Shown here piece after piece: positions 32,614 through 41,385 of a stretch of DNA of 64,000 bases. The notes below the pieces were generated by a model, which saw only the letters and a list, made by a program, of their open reading frames with translations, made no database searches and was not told the origin of the DNA. Within the stretch, counting starts at the first letter, position 1. Each line of letters begins with the position of its first letter. A program made the translations under genes and the position numbers. Origin of the DNA: Arthrobacter ruber (GTDB lineage Bacteria; Actinomycetota; Actinomycetes; Actinomycetales; Micrococcaceae); the NCBI RefSeq assembly GCF_002954225.1, contig NZ_PPTH01000016.1:129114-193113 (forward strand). The letters run 5' to 3'.

Positions 32614-34346
32614 CGGATCGACCGACAGCCGATACGAGCACCGTCCCGACCAGGCGGGAACCGCTGTCGGCTCGGGTGCACCTGTCCCGGCGAACTCCGG
32701 TGCCGGATCAGGTTCGGCCGCTTTTCGTGATGGTGCACGGTATCGGGATGTCCCACCGCTATTGGGACAAGCTGGAGCGAAAGCTCATCGAGTACGGGGA
32801 CACCCTCGTCCTGGATCTGCCCGGGTTCGGCGGAACAACCACGCCCGATCGGCCGCTCGACGTCGCGGACTATGCTGCCGTCATCGCCCACACCCTGGAT
32901 CAGGAGGGCGCACAGGGGTGCGTGGTGATCGGTCACTCCATGGGTGCGCAGTTCTCGACCGAACTCGCCATCAGCCGTCCTGATCTCGTGTCCCACCTCG
33001 TGCTGATCGGCCCTGTTACCGACAGCGAGCATCGGTCGCCCGTGAAGCACACACTCATGCTTGCCGTGGACACGCTGATCGAGCGGCCCGTGACCAACCT
33101 GATGGTCGCGACCGCCTACGCCCAGTGCGGGATTCCCTGGTACCTGCAGGAACTGCCCGCCATGTTGGACTACCGCCTTGACGACAGGCTGCCGCTGGTG
33201 AGCTGTCCCGTCCTGGTCGTCCGCGGTACGCGCGACATCATCGCCGGTCATGACTGGTGCGACAAGCTCAGCTGCAACGCCCGGCACGGTCACCTCGTCG
33301 AGATACCGGGCGAGCCACACGCCGCTCACCGGGGCGGTGCTTCCACCATCGCAACAGCCGTCCTGGATCTCGTCCGCAACCACCCGCCGCTCCAGACCCT
33401 ACCGGCGCCAAGCGCCCCCGATTCCTCACGGGGCGAGCCCGTCTACAGGAACCGCTCGGTCAGGTCCTATCCCCCGAGCCTGCGCTCTCCGGAGAAGGCC
33501 GTCGAACTGCGCAGCATCACCGTCGGGGACCGGCAATGCCGCTCCTACCTGATAGGACGCAGCACCGAAGGCCGCCCAGGTCCGGACGGTGAGGACCCGG
33601 CACCGGTCTTCGTGCTCATCCACGGCATCGGCATGTCGCACCGCTACTTCCGCCGGCTCGGCTTCCTCCTGGCCGCCTACGGCGACGTCCATCTCATCGA
33701 CCTGCCCGGGTACGGGTGGACGCGACGACCGGCACACGCCTCCAGTACGACGGCGACGGCCGAGCTGATCGGGAAACTTCTCGACGAAGCAGGCTCGTCA
33801 ACCTGCGTCGTGGTGGGGCATTCGATGGGTGTGCAGAGCGCCACTGAACTCGCTCTCCTGCGACCCGATCTTGTGTCACACCTCGTACTGATCGGCGCCG
33901 CCGTCGACGTCGAGCGCCGGACCATCCGTCAGCAAGCCCTGACGCTCAGCATCAACTCGCTCCTCGAGAAACCGCTGCTGAGCATGGTGCAGTTCTTCGA
34001 CGTCCTGCGGTGCGGGCCACGCTGGTATCTCGCTCAACTGAGACTGGCCATGAGCTATCCCCTCGAGGAGCGATTACCACTTGCAGCCCAACCGGTCCTG
34101 GTGCTCCGGGGTTCACGCGACCTCGTCGCCGGGACCGCCTGGTCCGAACGGCTCGCCCACCAGTCCCAGCATGGTGAAGCGACCACCATCGACGGGGCGC
34201 CTCACGCTGCTCACCACAGCGCTCCCCGAGCCGTCGCAGCCACCGTCATAGGTTTTCTCCGTCGCTCACGGGACATCGTGCGTGTCGAGGCCGGGCCGGG
34301 CCCCGAACCGGTGGTCAGCGACATCGCCTCCCCCACCGACGGATAG
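32610..34346 (+). CDS. Tandem alpha/beta-hydrolase fusion protein
   Basis: 578-aa protein made of two alpha/beta-hydrolase domains in a row, about 36-265 and 330-555, joined by a Pro/Ser linker. Both halves keep the whole set: VHGIGMSHRYW / IHGIGMSHRYF (oxyanion), GHSMGAQ / GHSMGVQ (Ser110 and Ser405), RGTRDIIAG / RGSRDLVAG (Asp209 and Asp504) and PHAAH in each half (His237 or 240, His532 or 535). The halves also share DLVSHLVLIG, so this is an internal duplication with both catalytic triads kept. No signal peptide is seen. It is coupled to the small module gene upstream. The substrate is unknown; RsbQ-like signalling hydrolases are one possible analogy. Confidence 0.9.
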   Translation: MTDRPTADTSTVPTRREPLSARVHLSRRTPVPDQVRPLFVMVHGIGMSHRYWDKLERKLIEYGDTLVLDLPGFGGTTTPDRPLDVADYAAVIAHTLDQEGAQGCVVIGHSMGAQFSTELAISRPDLVSHLVLIGPVTDSEHRSPVKHTLMLAVDTLIERPVTNLMVATAYAQCGIPWYLQELPAMLDYRLDDRLPLVSCPVLVVRGTRDIIAGHDWCDKLSCNARHGHLVEIPGEPHAAHRGGASTIATAVLDLVRNHPPLQTLPAPSAPDSSRGEPVYRNRSVRSYPPSLRSPEKAVELRSITVGDRQCRSYLIGRSTEGRPGPDGEDPAPVFVLIHGIGMSHRYFRRLGFLLAAYGDVHLIDLPGYGWTRRPAHASSTTATAELIGKLLDEAGSSTCVVVGHSMGVQSATELALLRPDLVSHLVLIGAAVDVERRTIRQQALTLSINSLLEKPLLSMVQFFDVLRCGPRWYLAQLRLAMSYPLEERLPLAAQPVLVLRGSRDLVAGTAWSERLAHQSQHGEATTIDGAPHAAHHSAPRAVAATVIGFLRRSRDIVRVEAGPGPEPVVSDIASPTDG

Positions 34347-34377
34347 GCCCCGACCACGCAGCCCATGCCAAGGGTGG

Positions 34378-34405
34378 CACCTGTAAGGGTTCAGTCTTAC
34401 AGGTG
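34378..34405. terminator. Bidirectional terminator
   Basis: CACCTGTAAG and CTTACAGGTG form a perfect 10-bp stem with an 8-nt loop, between the hydrolase stop (34346) and the TetR stop (34408). Confidence 0.75.
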
Positions 34406-34407
34406 CG

Positions 34408-35004
34408 TCAGTGGGCGGCCTTGCCAGGCGTGTGGCTTGCGATGAGCAGTTGCCCGAGTTTCCTGATCCTGGCGGCCGAGGTGTAGCCGGTTCCCATGGC
34501 GGCGACGACCGACCCTTGAAGGAGGATCATCCAGCATTCCGCGAAGTCACCCACGTCGAGAAGTCCCATCGCTGCGGCAGTACTCTCGACCTCATCGCGC
34601 ATGTCCCGCAGGTAGCCGGCGCTGGCCCGACCCACTTCATCATCGGCGCCCAGCTCGACCAGAGCCCTGATGTAGGGGCAGCCGGTGAAGTCCTCCGCCT
34701 GGAACCACTCGTCGAAGATGTCGAAGATCGCCAGGAGCTGGTCGTGTGGAGAAGCCCCCCGCTTCCGGGCTTCGGCGCCGAGATAACCGACGGTGAAAAG
34801 CTCCTGCCGACGACTCAGGAACGCCATGACGAGGTCGTTCTTGGAGGGGAAGTGGCTGTAGAACGACGCTTTCGCGACTCCCGCGGTGCGGATGATCTCG
34901 TTGACACCCACTGCTCGGACGCCTCGCTCAACGAACAGGTCGTAGGACGCGTCAAGGATCCGCTGTCGTGCGTTCGCCGTAGGAAGTTCCCTTACAGGAG
35001 ACAT
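34408..35004 (-). CDS. TetR family transcriptional regulator
   Basis: 198-aa repressor. The N-terminal helix-turn-helix is ILDASYDLFVERGVRAVGVN, then EIIRTAGVAKASFYSHFPSK, the classic TetR order. The C-terminal helical domain contains FTGCPYIRALVELG, often seen in the AcrR-type ligand domain. I chose the ATG at 35004, preceded by GAGGG. A perfect palindrome ACAGACCGGTCTGT lies 51 bp upstream and overlaps its promoter, so it is probably autorepressed. It converges on the tandem hydrolase gene, and the divergent strand carries a candidate small RNA. The ligand is unknown. Confidence 0.92.
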   Translation of the reverse strand: MSPVRELPTANARQRILDASYDLFVERGVRAVGVNEIIRTAGVAKASFYSHFPSKNDLVMAFLSRRQELFTVGYLGAEARKRGASPHDQLLAIFDIFDEWFQAEDFTGCPYIRALVELGADDEVGRASAGYLRDMRDEVESTAAAMGLLDVGDFAECWMILLQGSVVAAMGTGYTSAARIRKLGQLLIASHTPGKAAH

Positions 35005-35038
35005 TCGCCCTCTTCTGCCGGAATCAGGATCGACCGCC

Positions 35039-35068
35039 ATCATACCCGCGGCAGACAGACCGGTCTGT
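35039..35068 (-). promoter_or_regulatory. TetR promoter with palindromic operator
   Basis: On the minus strand TATGAT (35039-35044) is a good -10 box for the TetR gene. The palindrome ACAGACCGGTCTGT (35055-35068) covers the -35 position 17 bp upstream and is the likely TetR operator. Confidence 0.65.
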
Positions 35069-35073
35069 ACGGT

Positions 35074-35180
35074 TAGACTTGGGACGCTCCTCGAGCCCCC
35101 CATCGAGGAGGTGGCAGCGGACATGAGACCCCCGCCTGCTGTGGTGGTACTGGTTCCCCTCGGGGAGCTGGTACCACCAC
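35074..35180 (+). ncRNA. Candidate structured small RNA divergent from TetR
   Basis: TAGACT (35074-35079) just beside the TetR operator could be a -10 box firing to the right, starting RNA near 35086. The next 95 nt contain two hairpins. The first (35087-35110) has an 8-bp perfect stem CTCCTCGA/TCGAGGAG with loop GCCCCCCA. The second (35141-35180) has 19-nt arms starting GTGGTGGTAC and ending GTACCACCAC; its three non-Watson-Crick pairs are all G-U on this strand but A-C on the other, which favours a plus-strand RNA. A short open frame passes through the second hairpin, so a coding role is not excluded. Confidence 0.4.
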
Positions 35181-35356
35181 GACGCCATCAGCACGGCGTT
35201 CCGGTCATCCGGGTGCAGACTGCAGGTGTCCGAGGAGTATCGATGAATGCACATGACCCGCTGCAGAGGTTGGGGAGTACACCTCGGTTCCGGCCGGGTC
35301 CACGCCACACCGCATCGTCGCGTAACGCCCTGAACCACGCCCGCTATGTCCTCGGT

Positions 35357-35809
35357 TCAGCCCACTCGTGATCTCCTCGGGCGGAACGGGTCGAGGTCGA
35401 CGGTGAGACTCTGGGTGTGTGGAACAGGATCCGCGCATACGAGGTCGTGCATCACGGCGAGCCACCGCAGAGCCATGACTTCGTCCGTGAAGTACTCGCC
35501 CGGGTACACGGCACGCAGGTAAGGTGCCGCGAGAACCTCGTCCATCGCTCCCTGACCCAGCATCGCCGCGGCAAGAATGTTCCGTGACGAGGACAACACG
35601 TAGCGGGCGTCAGCGGTGATGTCCATGATGTTGTCGACCACGAGCAGGACGACGTACTGCCGGTTGTCCGTCAGTTCGAAGCTGCGCCGGAGGATCATGA
35701 GCGCATCCATCTTCGAGATGGAGACGTTCTTCCTGGCACGGACGGAGACGGCGCAGCGCGCGAAGCGGACGACATCGAAGCGGTCGTCGAAAGTGTAGGT
35801 CTTGATCAC
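35357..35809 (-). CDS. STAS/SpoIIAA-like domain protein (paralog)
   Basis: 150-aa cytoplasmic protein resembling the one at 13676-14062. Beta/alpha pattern: VVRFARCAVSVRARKNVSIS, YVVLLVVDNIMDITADARYV, NILAAAMLGQGAMDEVLAAP, ending AVYPGEYFTDEVMALRWL. The start is GTG with GAGGAA 5 nt upstream. The shared YP..YF....ALRWL ending makes the two a paralog pair. The role is unknown; a switch protein in sigma-factor or stress signalling is one possibility. Confidence 0.7.
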   Translation of the reverse strand: MIKTYTFDDRFDVVRFARCAVSVRARKNVSISKMDALMILRRSFELTDNRQYVVLLVVDNIMDITADARYVLSSSRNILAAAMLGQGAMDEVLAAPYLRAVYPGEYFTDEVMALRWLAVMHDLVCADPVPHTQSLTVDLDPFRPRRSRVG

Positions 35810-35989
35810 GGGGCTTCCTCGGTCGGATGGGCGCAGCACTGCCGGGGCAGCGTCGGTACACCAACTCAGCGCATCAGCGCTGTGAGACCAGCTGGGAAGG
35901 ACCAATCCCCGATTCTACCGACGTCCGACTGCGTCCGGTCCGCCCGACACCCTCGCCGCGACGTCCGGGACGCGAGCGCCCGCCGATGA

Positions 35990-37465
<1,476 letters not shown>

Positions 37466-37483
37466 TCACGATCCCTGCCCGGC

Positions 37484-38416
37484 TCAGGCAGGAATAACGA
37501 CGACCTTTCCTGAGAGGCGGCCGGCCGTTGCTTCGGCGTGAAGGGTGGGCAGTTCCCTGAGCGGGATCCGGCGTGTCACCTCCACGGTGAGTGCGCCGTC
37601 GTCGACCAGGGACACCAGTTGCGCGAGCCGGTCACGATTGCGGAGGACGAACACCGTCCTCGCCTGCACGCCTCGGGTGTCGTCGCCAGGGGTGGGCATG
37701 AATGCCGTGGTGCTGACGACCACACCGCCGTCACGCACGGCGGTGACGTACGCGGTGAACTGCTCCGGATCGATCGGGGCGAGGTTCAGCAGCACGTCGA
37801 CCTGCCCGTCGAGGGCGTCGAGCAGGTCCGTGTCGGTGTGGTCGATGATCTGGTCCGCGCCGGCTGCCCGGACGGCCTCGATGCTGCGCGGACCGGCCGT
37901 GGCGATGACATGCACACCGGCCCGCCTGGCGAGCTGGACGGCGTACTTGCCCACGACGCCGCCTGCGCCGATGATCAGCACACGCTGGCCCGCCGCGAGC
38001 CCACCCTCGTCGAAGAGCGCCTGCCACGCGGTCAACGCGACCGAGGGAAGGGCCGCGGCATCCGCCAGCGGAATACTCGTCGGAGCTGCGACGACAGCAT
38101 CCGCAGGAGCGACCACGTACTCGGCCGCACCGCCGTCGCGCTCCATGGGCAGGAAGGCGATCACCGGGTCGCCGACGGTGAGCCCGTCGACGCCCTCGCC
38201 CACCGCGTCGATGGTGCCCGAGACGTCGTAGCCCGGCACGTGCGGCAGCTCGATCGGGATCGGGAGGAACCCGGCTCGCATACCGTTGTCGGCCGCATTG
38301 AATGCCGAGGCCGCGACATGCAGCCGTACCTGCCCGGCAGCCGGAACCGGCTGCACGATCTCGCGGTATCGAAGGACCTCGGGACCGCCGACTTCCTGGA
38401 ACTGTATCGCCTTCAT
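37484..38416 (-). CDS. NADP-dependent quinone oxidoreductase (MDR family)
   Basis: 310-aa zinc-free medium-chain reductase. MKAIQFQEVGGPEVLRY is the family N-terminus, HVPGYDVSGTI the substrate-domain motif, and VLIIGAGGVVGKYAVQLARR the NADP-binding Rossmann motif. It probably reduces quinones or reactive enals. The ATG has GAGAGG 8 nt upstream. The promoter (TTGCTT, 16 bp, TACTGT on the minus strand) overlaps MarR-type palindromes shared with the divergent marR gene, so it is probably derepressed when MarR binds a quinone or phenolic ligand. Confidence 0.9.
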   Translation of the reverse strand: MKAIQFQEVGGPEVLRYREIVQPVPAAGQVRLHVAASAFNAADNGMRAGFLPIPIELPHVPGYDVSGTIDAVGEGVDGLTVGDPVIAFLPMERDGGAAEYVVAPADAVVAAPTSIPLADAAALPSVALTAWQALFDEGGLAAGQRVLIIGAGGVVGKYAVQLARRAGVHVIATAGPRSIEAVRAAGADQIIDHTDTDLLDALDGQVDVLLNLAPIDPEQFTAYVTAVRDGGVVVSTTAFMPTPGDDTRGVQARTVFVLRNRDRLAQLVSLVDDGALTVEVTRRIPLRELPTLHAEATAGRLSGKVVVIPA

Positions 38417-38436
38417 GATCCGACCCTCTCGTTAAT

Positions 38437-38454
38437 TGCTTCGAGTTCGAAGCA
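38437..38454. promoter_or_regulatory. MarR operator site 1
   Basis: TGCTTCGAGTTCGAAGCA is an 18-bp palindrome (8-2-8) between the divergent oxidoreductase and marR genes. It lies in the oxidoreductase leader, just downstream of its likely transcription start. Confidence 0.75.
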
Positions 38455-38472
38455 GATACGAGAACAGTACAC

Positions 38473-38490
38473 CACTTCGAATTTGAAGCA
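38473..38490. promoter_or_regulatory. MarR operator site 2
   Basis: CACTTCGAATTTGAAGCA is an imperfect copy of site 1, 36 bp away centre to centre. It overlaps the region between -35 and -10 of both divergent promoters. Confidence 0.7.
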
Positions 38491-38495
38491 ACCCC

Positions 38496-38501
38496 TATGA
38501 T
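38496..38501 (+). promoter_or_regulatory. -10 box of a probable leaderless promoter (marR)
   Basis: TATGAT ends 6 nt before the marR ATG, immediately beside operator site 2. No ribosome-binding site is present. Confidence 0.6.
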
Positions 38502-38507
38502 TAGACG

Positions 38508-39002
38508 ATGAGCCAACCACCTGCCTCACTGACGCCGACCCAGCTCGGCGCGTACTTCGCCTTCACGGAGGTGAGCAGTCTGCTGCGCCCCGCGGTCGAG
38601 AAGCAGCTCCGCGACGCCGGCGCCCTGAGCTACGTCCAGTTCCAGCTCCTGGCACGCCTGGGTGACGCCACCGACGGCCATATGCGCATGACCGACCTCG
38701 CCGATGGCGTGGTGTACAGCCGCAGCGGCCTGACCTATCAGGCGCAACTGCTCGACCAGCGCGGTCTGGTCACCCGCTCCCCCTCGCCCGACGACGAGCG
38801 CAGCACCGTGGTCGCCATCACGGCCGCGGGCCGTGACGTCCTCACGGCGGTGTTTCCCGGCCATATCGAGGCCGTCCACGACCTACTGTTCGCACCTCTC
38901 AGCGATGATGACGCCGGTGATCTCGCTCGTATCCTCGGTCGCGTCAGTGCACACCTCCGAGCGGCCCCACCGCGCTCGGCGACGCGCCGACGGAAGACCT
39001 GA
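38508..39002 (+). CDS. MarR family transcriptional regulator
   Basis: 164-aa winged-helix repressor. MRMTDLADGVVYSRSGLTYQ is the recognition region and SPDDERSTVVAITAAGRDVL the wing. It is divergent from the quinone-oxidoreductase gene; two related palindromes (TGCTTCGA-N2-TCGAAGCA type) lie between, so it likely represses both. TATGAT 6 nt before the ATG suggests a leaderless mRNA. Downstream lies a decayed DUF2000/AraC region. The antisense DUF2000 frame runs on into its 3' end, which is not evidence of a gene there. Confidence 0.93.
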   Translation: MSQPPASLTPTQLGAYFAFTEVSSLLRPAVEKQLRDAGALSYVQFQLLARLGDATDGHMRMTDLADGVVYSRSGLTYQAQLLDQRGLVTRSPSPDDERSTVVAITAAGRDVLTAVFPGHIEAVHDLLFAPLSDDDAGDLARILGRVSAHLRAAPPRSATRRRKT

Positions 39003-39023
39003 CCCTGCGACTGCCGCGAGGGA

Positions 39024-39305
39024 CACTCGCTCGTGCATGCGTGCACCCTTGACGATGCGGTCGACGACGTCGCGGGGACCGCGAAGGCCGATCCCGACAA
39101 GGTCCAGCCTGTGGGCAGGTACCCCTGCCACCGCAGCCCTGTTGGCCTCGTCATGACCGGTGGAGAACAGCTCCCGCGTGTACAGGGCGATGGGGACACC
39201 ACGGCCCAGTGCCCGCTCCCGGGCTGCCGCCAGCAGGTCCGCCCCGGCCGCCGTGGCACAACAGACGGTGACGGGCCCCTGGATCGTCACGGCGGTGACC
39301 GGCAT
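39024..39305 (-). pseudogene. DUF2000 family remnant
   Basis: The translated frame has the C-terminal two thirds of a DUF2000 domain: RGVPIALYTRELFSTGHDEA, NRAAVAGVPAHRLDLVGIGL, RGPRDVVDRIVKGARMHERV. The N-terminal part expected in this family is missing, because the frame upstream of the ATG at 39305 does not continue the domain. Downstream the frame runs on into the antisense of marR to 38883 without its own end. It lies face to face with a broken AraC-type gene. DUF2000 genes are often beside AraC regulators, so this looks like the rest of a lost pair. Confidence 0.65.
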
Positions 39306-39331
39306 CCATGCCGCGCTGTCCTCACCGGGTG

Positions 39332-39534
39332 ATGCACTGGCAGCCGAATGCGGCGTACGGGATCGCCCCGTACGCCTACGTCACAGGACGGCGCGTGGAC
39401 CGGGCCGGCGTCTCCTGCTCGACGAACGCTCGGCGTCCGAGGCTGCAGTAGAGGCAGGTTTCCACGACCAGGCGCATCTCACGAGGCACTTCAAGCGTGT
39501 TCTGGGAACCACTCCAGGAGTCTTCGCCGGCTGA
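39332..39534 (+). pseudogene. AraC-type regulator C-terminal remnant, frameshifted
   Basis: Two frames together give the end of an AraC helix-turn-helix domain. From 39332 the first frame reads AAYGIAPYAYVTGRRVDRA. After 39406 the match continues in the next frame as RRLLLDERSASEAAVEAGFH, then DQAHLTRHFKRVLGTTPGVF, to the TGA at 39532. Restoring one C in CGGGCC-GGCG joins the halves, so a single-base deletion is the likely cause. The N-terminal ligand domain is absent. The remainder to 39712 holds nothing I can support. Confidence 0.72.
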
Positions 39535-39712
39535 TCCGACCGGGCGGCAGTGGTGCGGGTCGGCATGCCGTCAACAGCGGGTCCACGAACCGATCCCGGA
39601 AGCCACCGGCTCGCCGCATCCCCCCTCCTTGCGGTGCTTCACACGAGGTCGGTCACGAAGACCCGTCGGAGGGTCCTGCGTGCCGGTCCTACGTGCTGGG
39701 CAGAGTGCGGGG

Positions 39713-39817
39713 TCAGCCCCCGAACAGGGCCGCGACGCGGGTGAGGGTCTGGAAGACGCCATAGGCGAGGGGCACTCCCACGAGGGCCCAGACGACGGCG
39801 ATACGTGCTCCGGCCAT
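39713..39817 (-). CDS. Small single-helix MFS partner subunit
   Basis: 34-aa protein: MAGARIAVVWALVGVPLAYG, then VFQTLTRVAALFGG. One membrane helix fills most of it. It starts 1 nt after the stop of the OFA transporter, with AAGGAGG 6 nt before its ATG inside the end of the transporter gene. Its place, size and sequence fit the short proteins annotated as MFS transporter small subunit next to OFA-type carriers. A role as an accessory helix of the transporter is inferred. Confidence 0.8.
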   Translation of the reverse strand: MAGARIAVVWALVGVPLAYGVFQTLTRVAALFGG

Positions 39818-39818
39818 G

Positions 39819-41210
39819 TCAGGCCTCCTTCGCGAATGCTCGGGGTGCGTCCCCGACGGGCTCGTGGAAGCGGGGATCGACGGGCTTGATGAGCAGGTTC
39901 GCGATGAAACCTATGATCAGCAGGCCCACCATGGTGAGCAGCGCGGGCTGGTAGGCACCCGCGGTCAGCTCGCCGGGCGTGCCCTGCGAGTCGAGGAACG
40001 CATTGACGATCAGCGGCCCGGCGATGCCGGCCGCCGACCACGCGGTGAGCAGCCGGCCGTGGATCGCGCCGACCTGGTAGGTACCGAAGAGGTCCCGCAG
40101 GTAGGCCGGAACGGTCGCGAAACCACCGCCGTAGAAGGAGATGATCACGAAGGCCAGGACCACGAACAGCAACGTGGTCGAGGAGCCGGCCAGGGCGAGC
40201 ACGGAGTAGAGGGCCGCTCCCACCCCGAGGTAGACCATGTAGATCCGCTTGCGACCGATGATGTCCGACGTCGTCGACCACACGAAGCGTCCGCCCATGT
40301 TGCCGATCGAGAGCAGGCCCACGAACCCTCCGGCGACGGCGACGGAGACCGCCGTCGTGCCGTCCGCGCCGCGGAAGAAGTCCTGGATCATCGGGGCGGC
40401 CTGCTCGAGGATGCCGATCCCGGCCGTCACATTGCAGAACAGCACGATCCAGACGAGCCAGAACTGGCGGGTCTTGATGGCGTTCGCGGCCGAGACGTTG
40501 TCCGTGGTGACGAGCGGCTTGGATTTCAGCTGGGAGGGGTCGAAACCGTCGGGCTTCCAGCCGTCGGCGGGGACCTTGATGGTGAACGCGCCGAACAGCA
40601 TGTACACGAGATAGACGACGGCGAGGGTCAGGAACAGCTTCCCGACGGCGTCGCCACTGGCCACCCAGCCCTCCGCCCCGGAGTTCGGGTCGTACGTGCG
40701 CAGCAGCTGCGTGGAGAGCGGGCTCGCGATGAGGGCGCCGCCGCCGAAGCCCATGATCGCCATGCCGGTGGCGAGGCCGGGTCGGTCGGGGAACCATTTG
40801 ATGAGCGTGGACACCGGGGAGATGTAGCCGATGCCCAGGCCGATCCCGCCGATGACCCCATAGCCCAGGTAGAGGAGCCAGAGCTGGTCGGTGAAGATGC
40901 CGAGCGCTCCCACCAGGAATCCGGAGGTCCAGAACACGGCCGACGTCGCCATGGCCTTGCGGGGACCGTTGCGGTCCACCCAGGTTCCGAGGACGGCAGC
41001 GGACAGGCCGAGCATCACGATCGCGATCGAGAAGATGATGCCGATCTGCGTGAGGGTCGCGTCGAAGTGCGCCGTCAGGGCGGTCTTGTAGACGCTCGTG
41101 GCGTACGCCTGCCCGATACAGAGGTGCACGGCCAGTGCGGCCGGGGGGATCAGCCAGCGGTTGAACCCCGGTGGCGCAATGCTGTGCTCGCGGTCAAGCC
41201 AGCTCATCGA
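39819..41210 (-). CDS. OFA family MFS transporter (oxalate/formate antiporter-like)
   Basis: 463-aa carrier with about 12 helices. MSWLDREHSIAPPGFNRWLI, then HLCIGQAYATSVYKTALTAH, GLGIGYISPVSTLIKWFPDR and GLATGMAIMGFGGGALIASP are typical of the OFA group. Substrates are small organic anions such as oxalate, formate or related acids, but the actual one is unknown. The ATG at 41210 has AAGG 6 nt upstream, better than 41228. The 34-aa partner gene follows 1 nt after the stop. Confidence 0.9.
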   Translation of the reverse strand, partial: SMSWLDREHSIAPPGFNRWLIPPAALAVHLCIGQAYATSVYKTALTAHFDATLTQIGIIFSIAIVMLGLSAAVLGTWVDRNGPRKAMATSAVFWTSGFLVGALGIFTDQLWLLYLGYGVIGGIGLGIGYISPVSTLIKWFPDRPGLATGMAIMGFGGGALIASPLSTQLLRTYDPNSGAEGWVASGDAVGKLFLTLAVVYLVYMLFGAFTIKVPADGWKPDGFDPSQLKSKPLVTTDNVSAANAIKTRQFWLVWIVLFCNVTAGIGILEQAAPMIQDFFRGADGTTAVSVAVAGGFVGLLSIGNMGGRFVWSTTSDIIGRKRIYMVYLGVGAALYSVLALAGSSTTLLFVVLAFVIISFYGGGFATVPAYLRDLFGTYQVGAIHGRLLTAWSAAGIAGPLIVNAFLDSQGTPGELTAGAYQPALLTMVGLLIIGFIANLLIKPVDPRFHEPVGDAPRAFAKEA

Positions 41211-41372
41211 GAGCCTTTCGATCGGCATGGCGGCCGCTCACCGGCCCTTGTTGTTGAGGGCAATTATGCTGTGCGTCACGTGGAACGGGAACAACCCGCG
41301 ACCGGTGGTGCTCCTCGTGCGACGAGTGGTATGGGCGGGGAGGATCTAGCCAGCCGGCTTAGTACTCTCACC

Positions 41373-41378
41373 TACACT
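41373..41378 (+). promoter_or_regulatory. -10 box of a probable leaderless promoter (APC permease)
   Basis: TACACT lies 7 nt before the ATG at 41386. No ribosome-binding site precedes the ATG. Confidence 0.45.
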
Positions 41379-41385
41379 GACCCCT

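Noticed and set aside
35087..35180. ANTAR target RNA made by the two hairpins
   Set aside because: Known ANTAR sites have paired stems with six-base loops carrying conserved A and G positions. Here the loops are eight C-rich bases and about two bases, so the pattern does not fit.
35111..35371. 86-aa open frame through the second hairpin beside TetR
   Set aside because: The GTG start has its ribosome-binding site too close and the C-terminal half looks non-coding. A shorter peptide from the ATG at 35123 is not excluded, so I mention it only with the RNA candidate.
38883..39023. Continuation of the DUF2000 frame into the antisense of marR
   Set aside because: The domain similarity ends near 39024, and the overlapping marR gene on the other strand is well supported.
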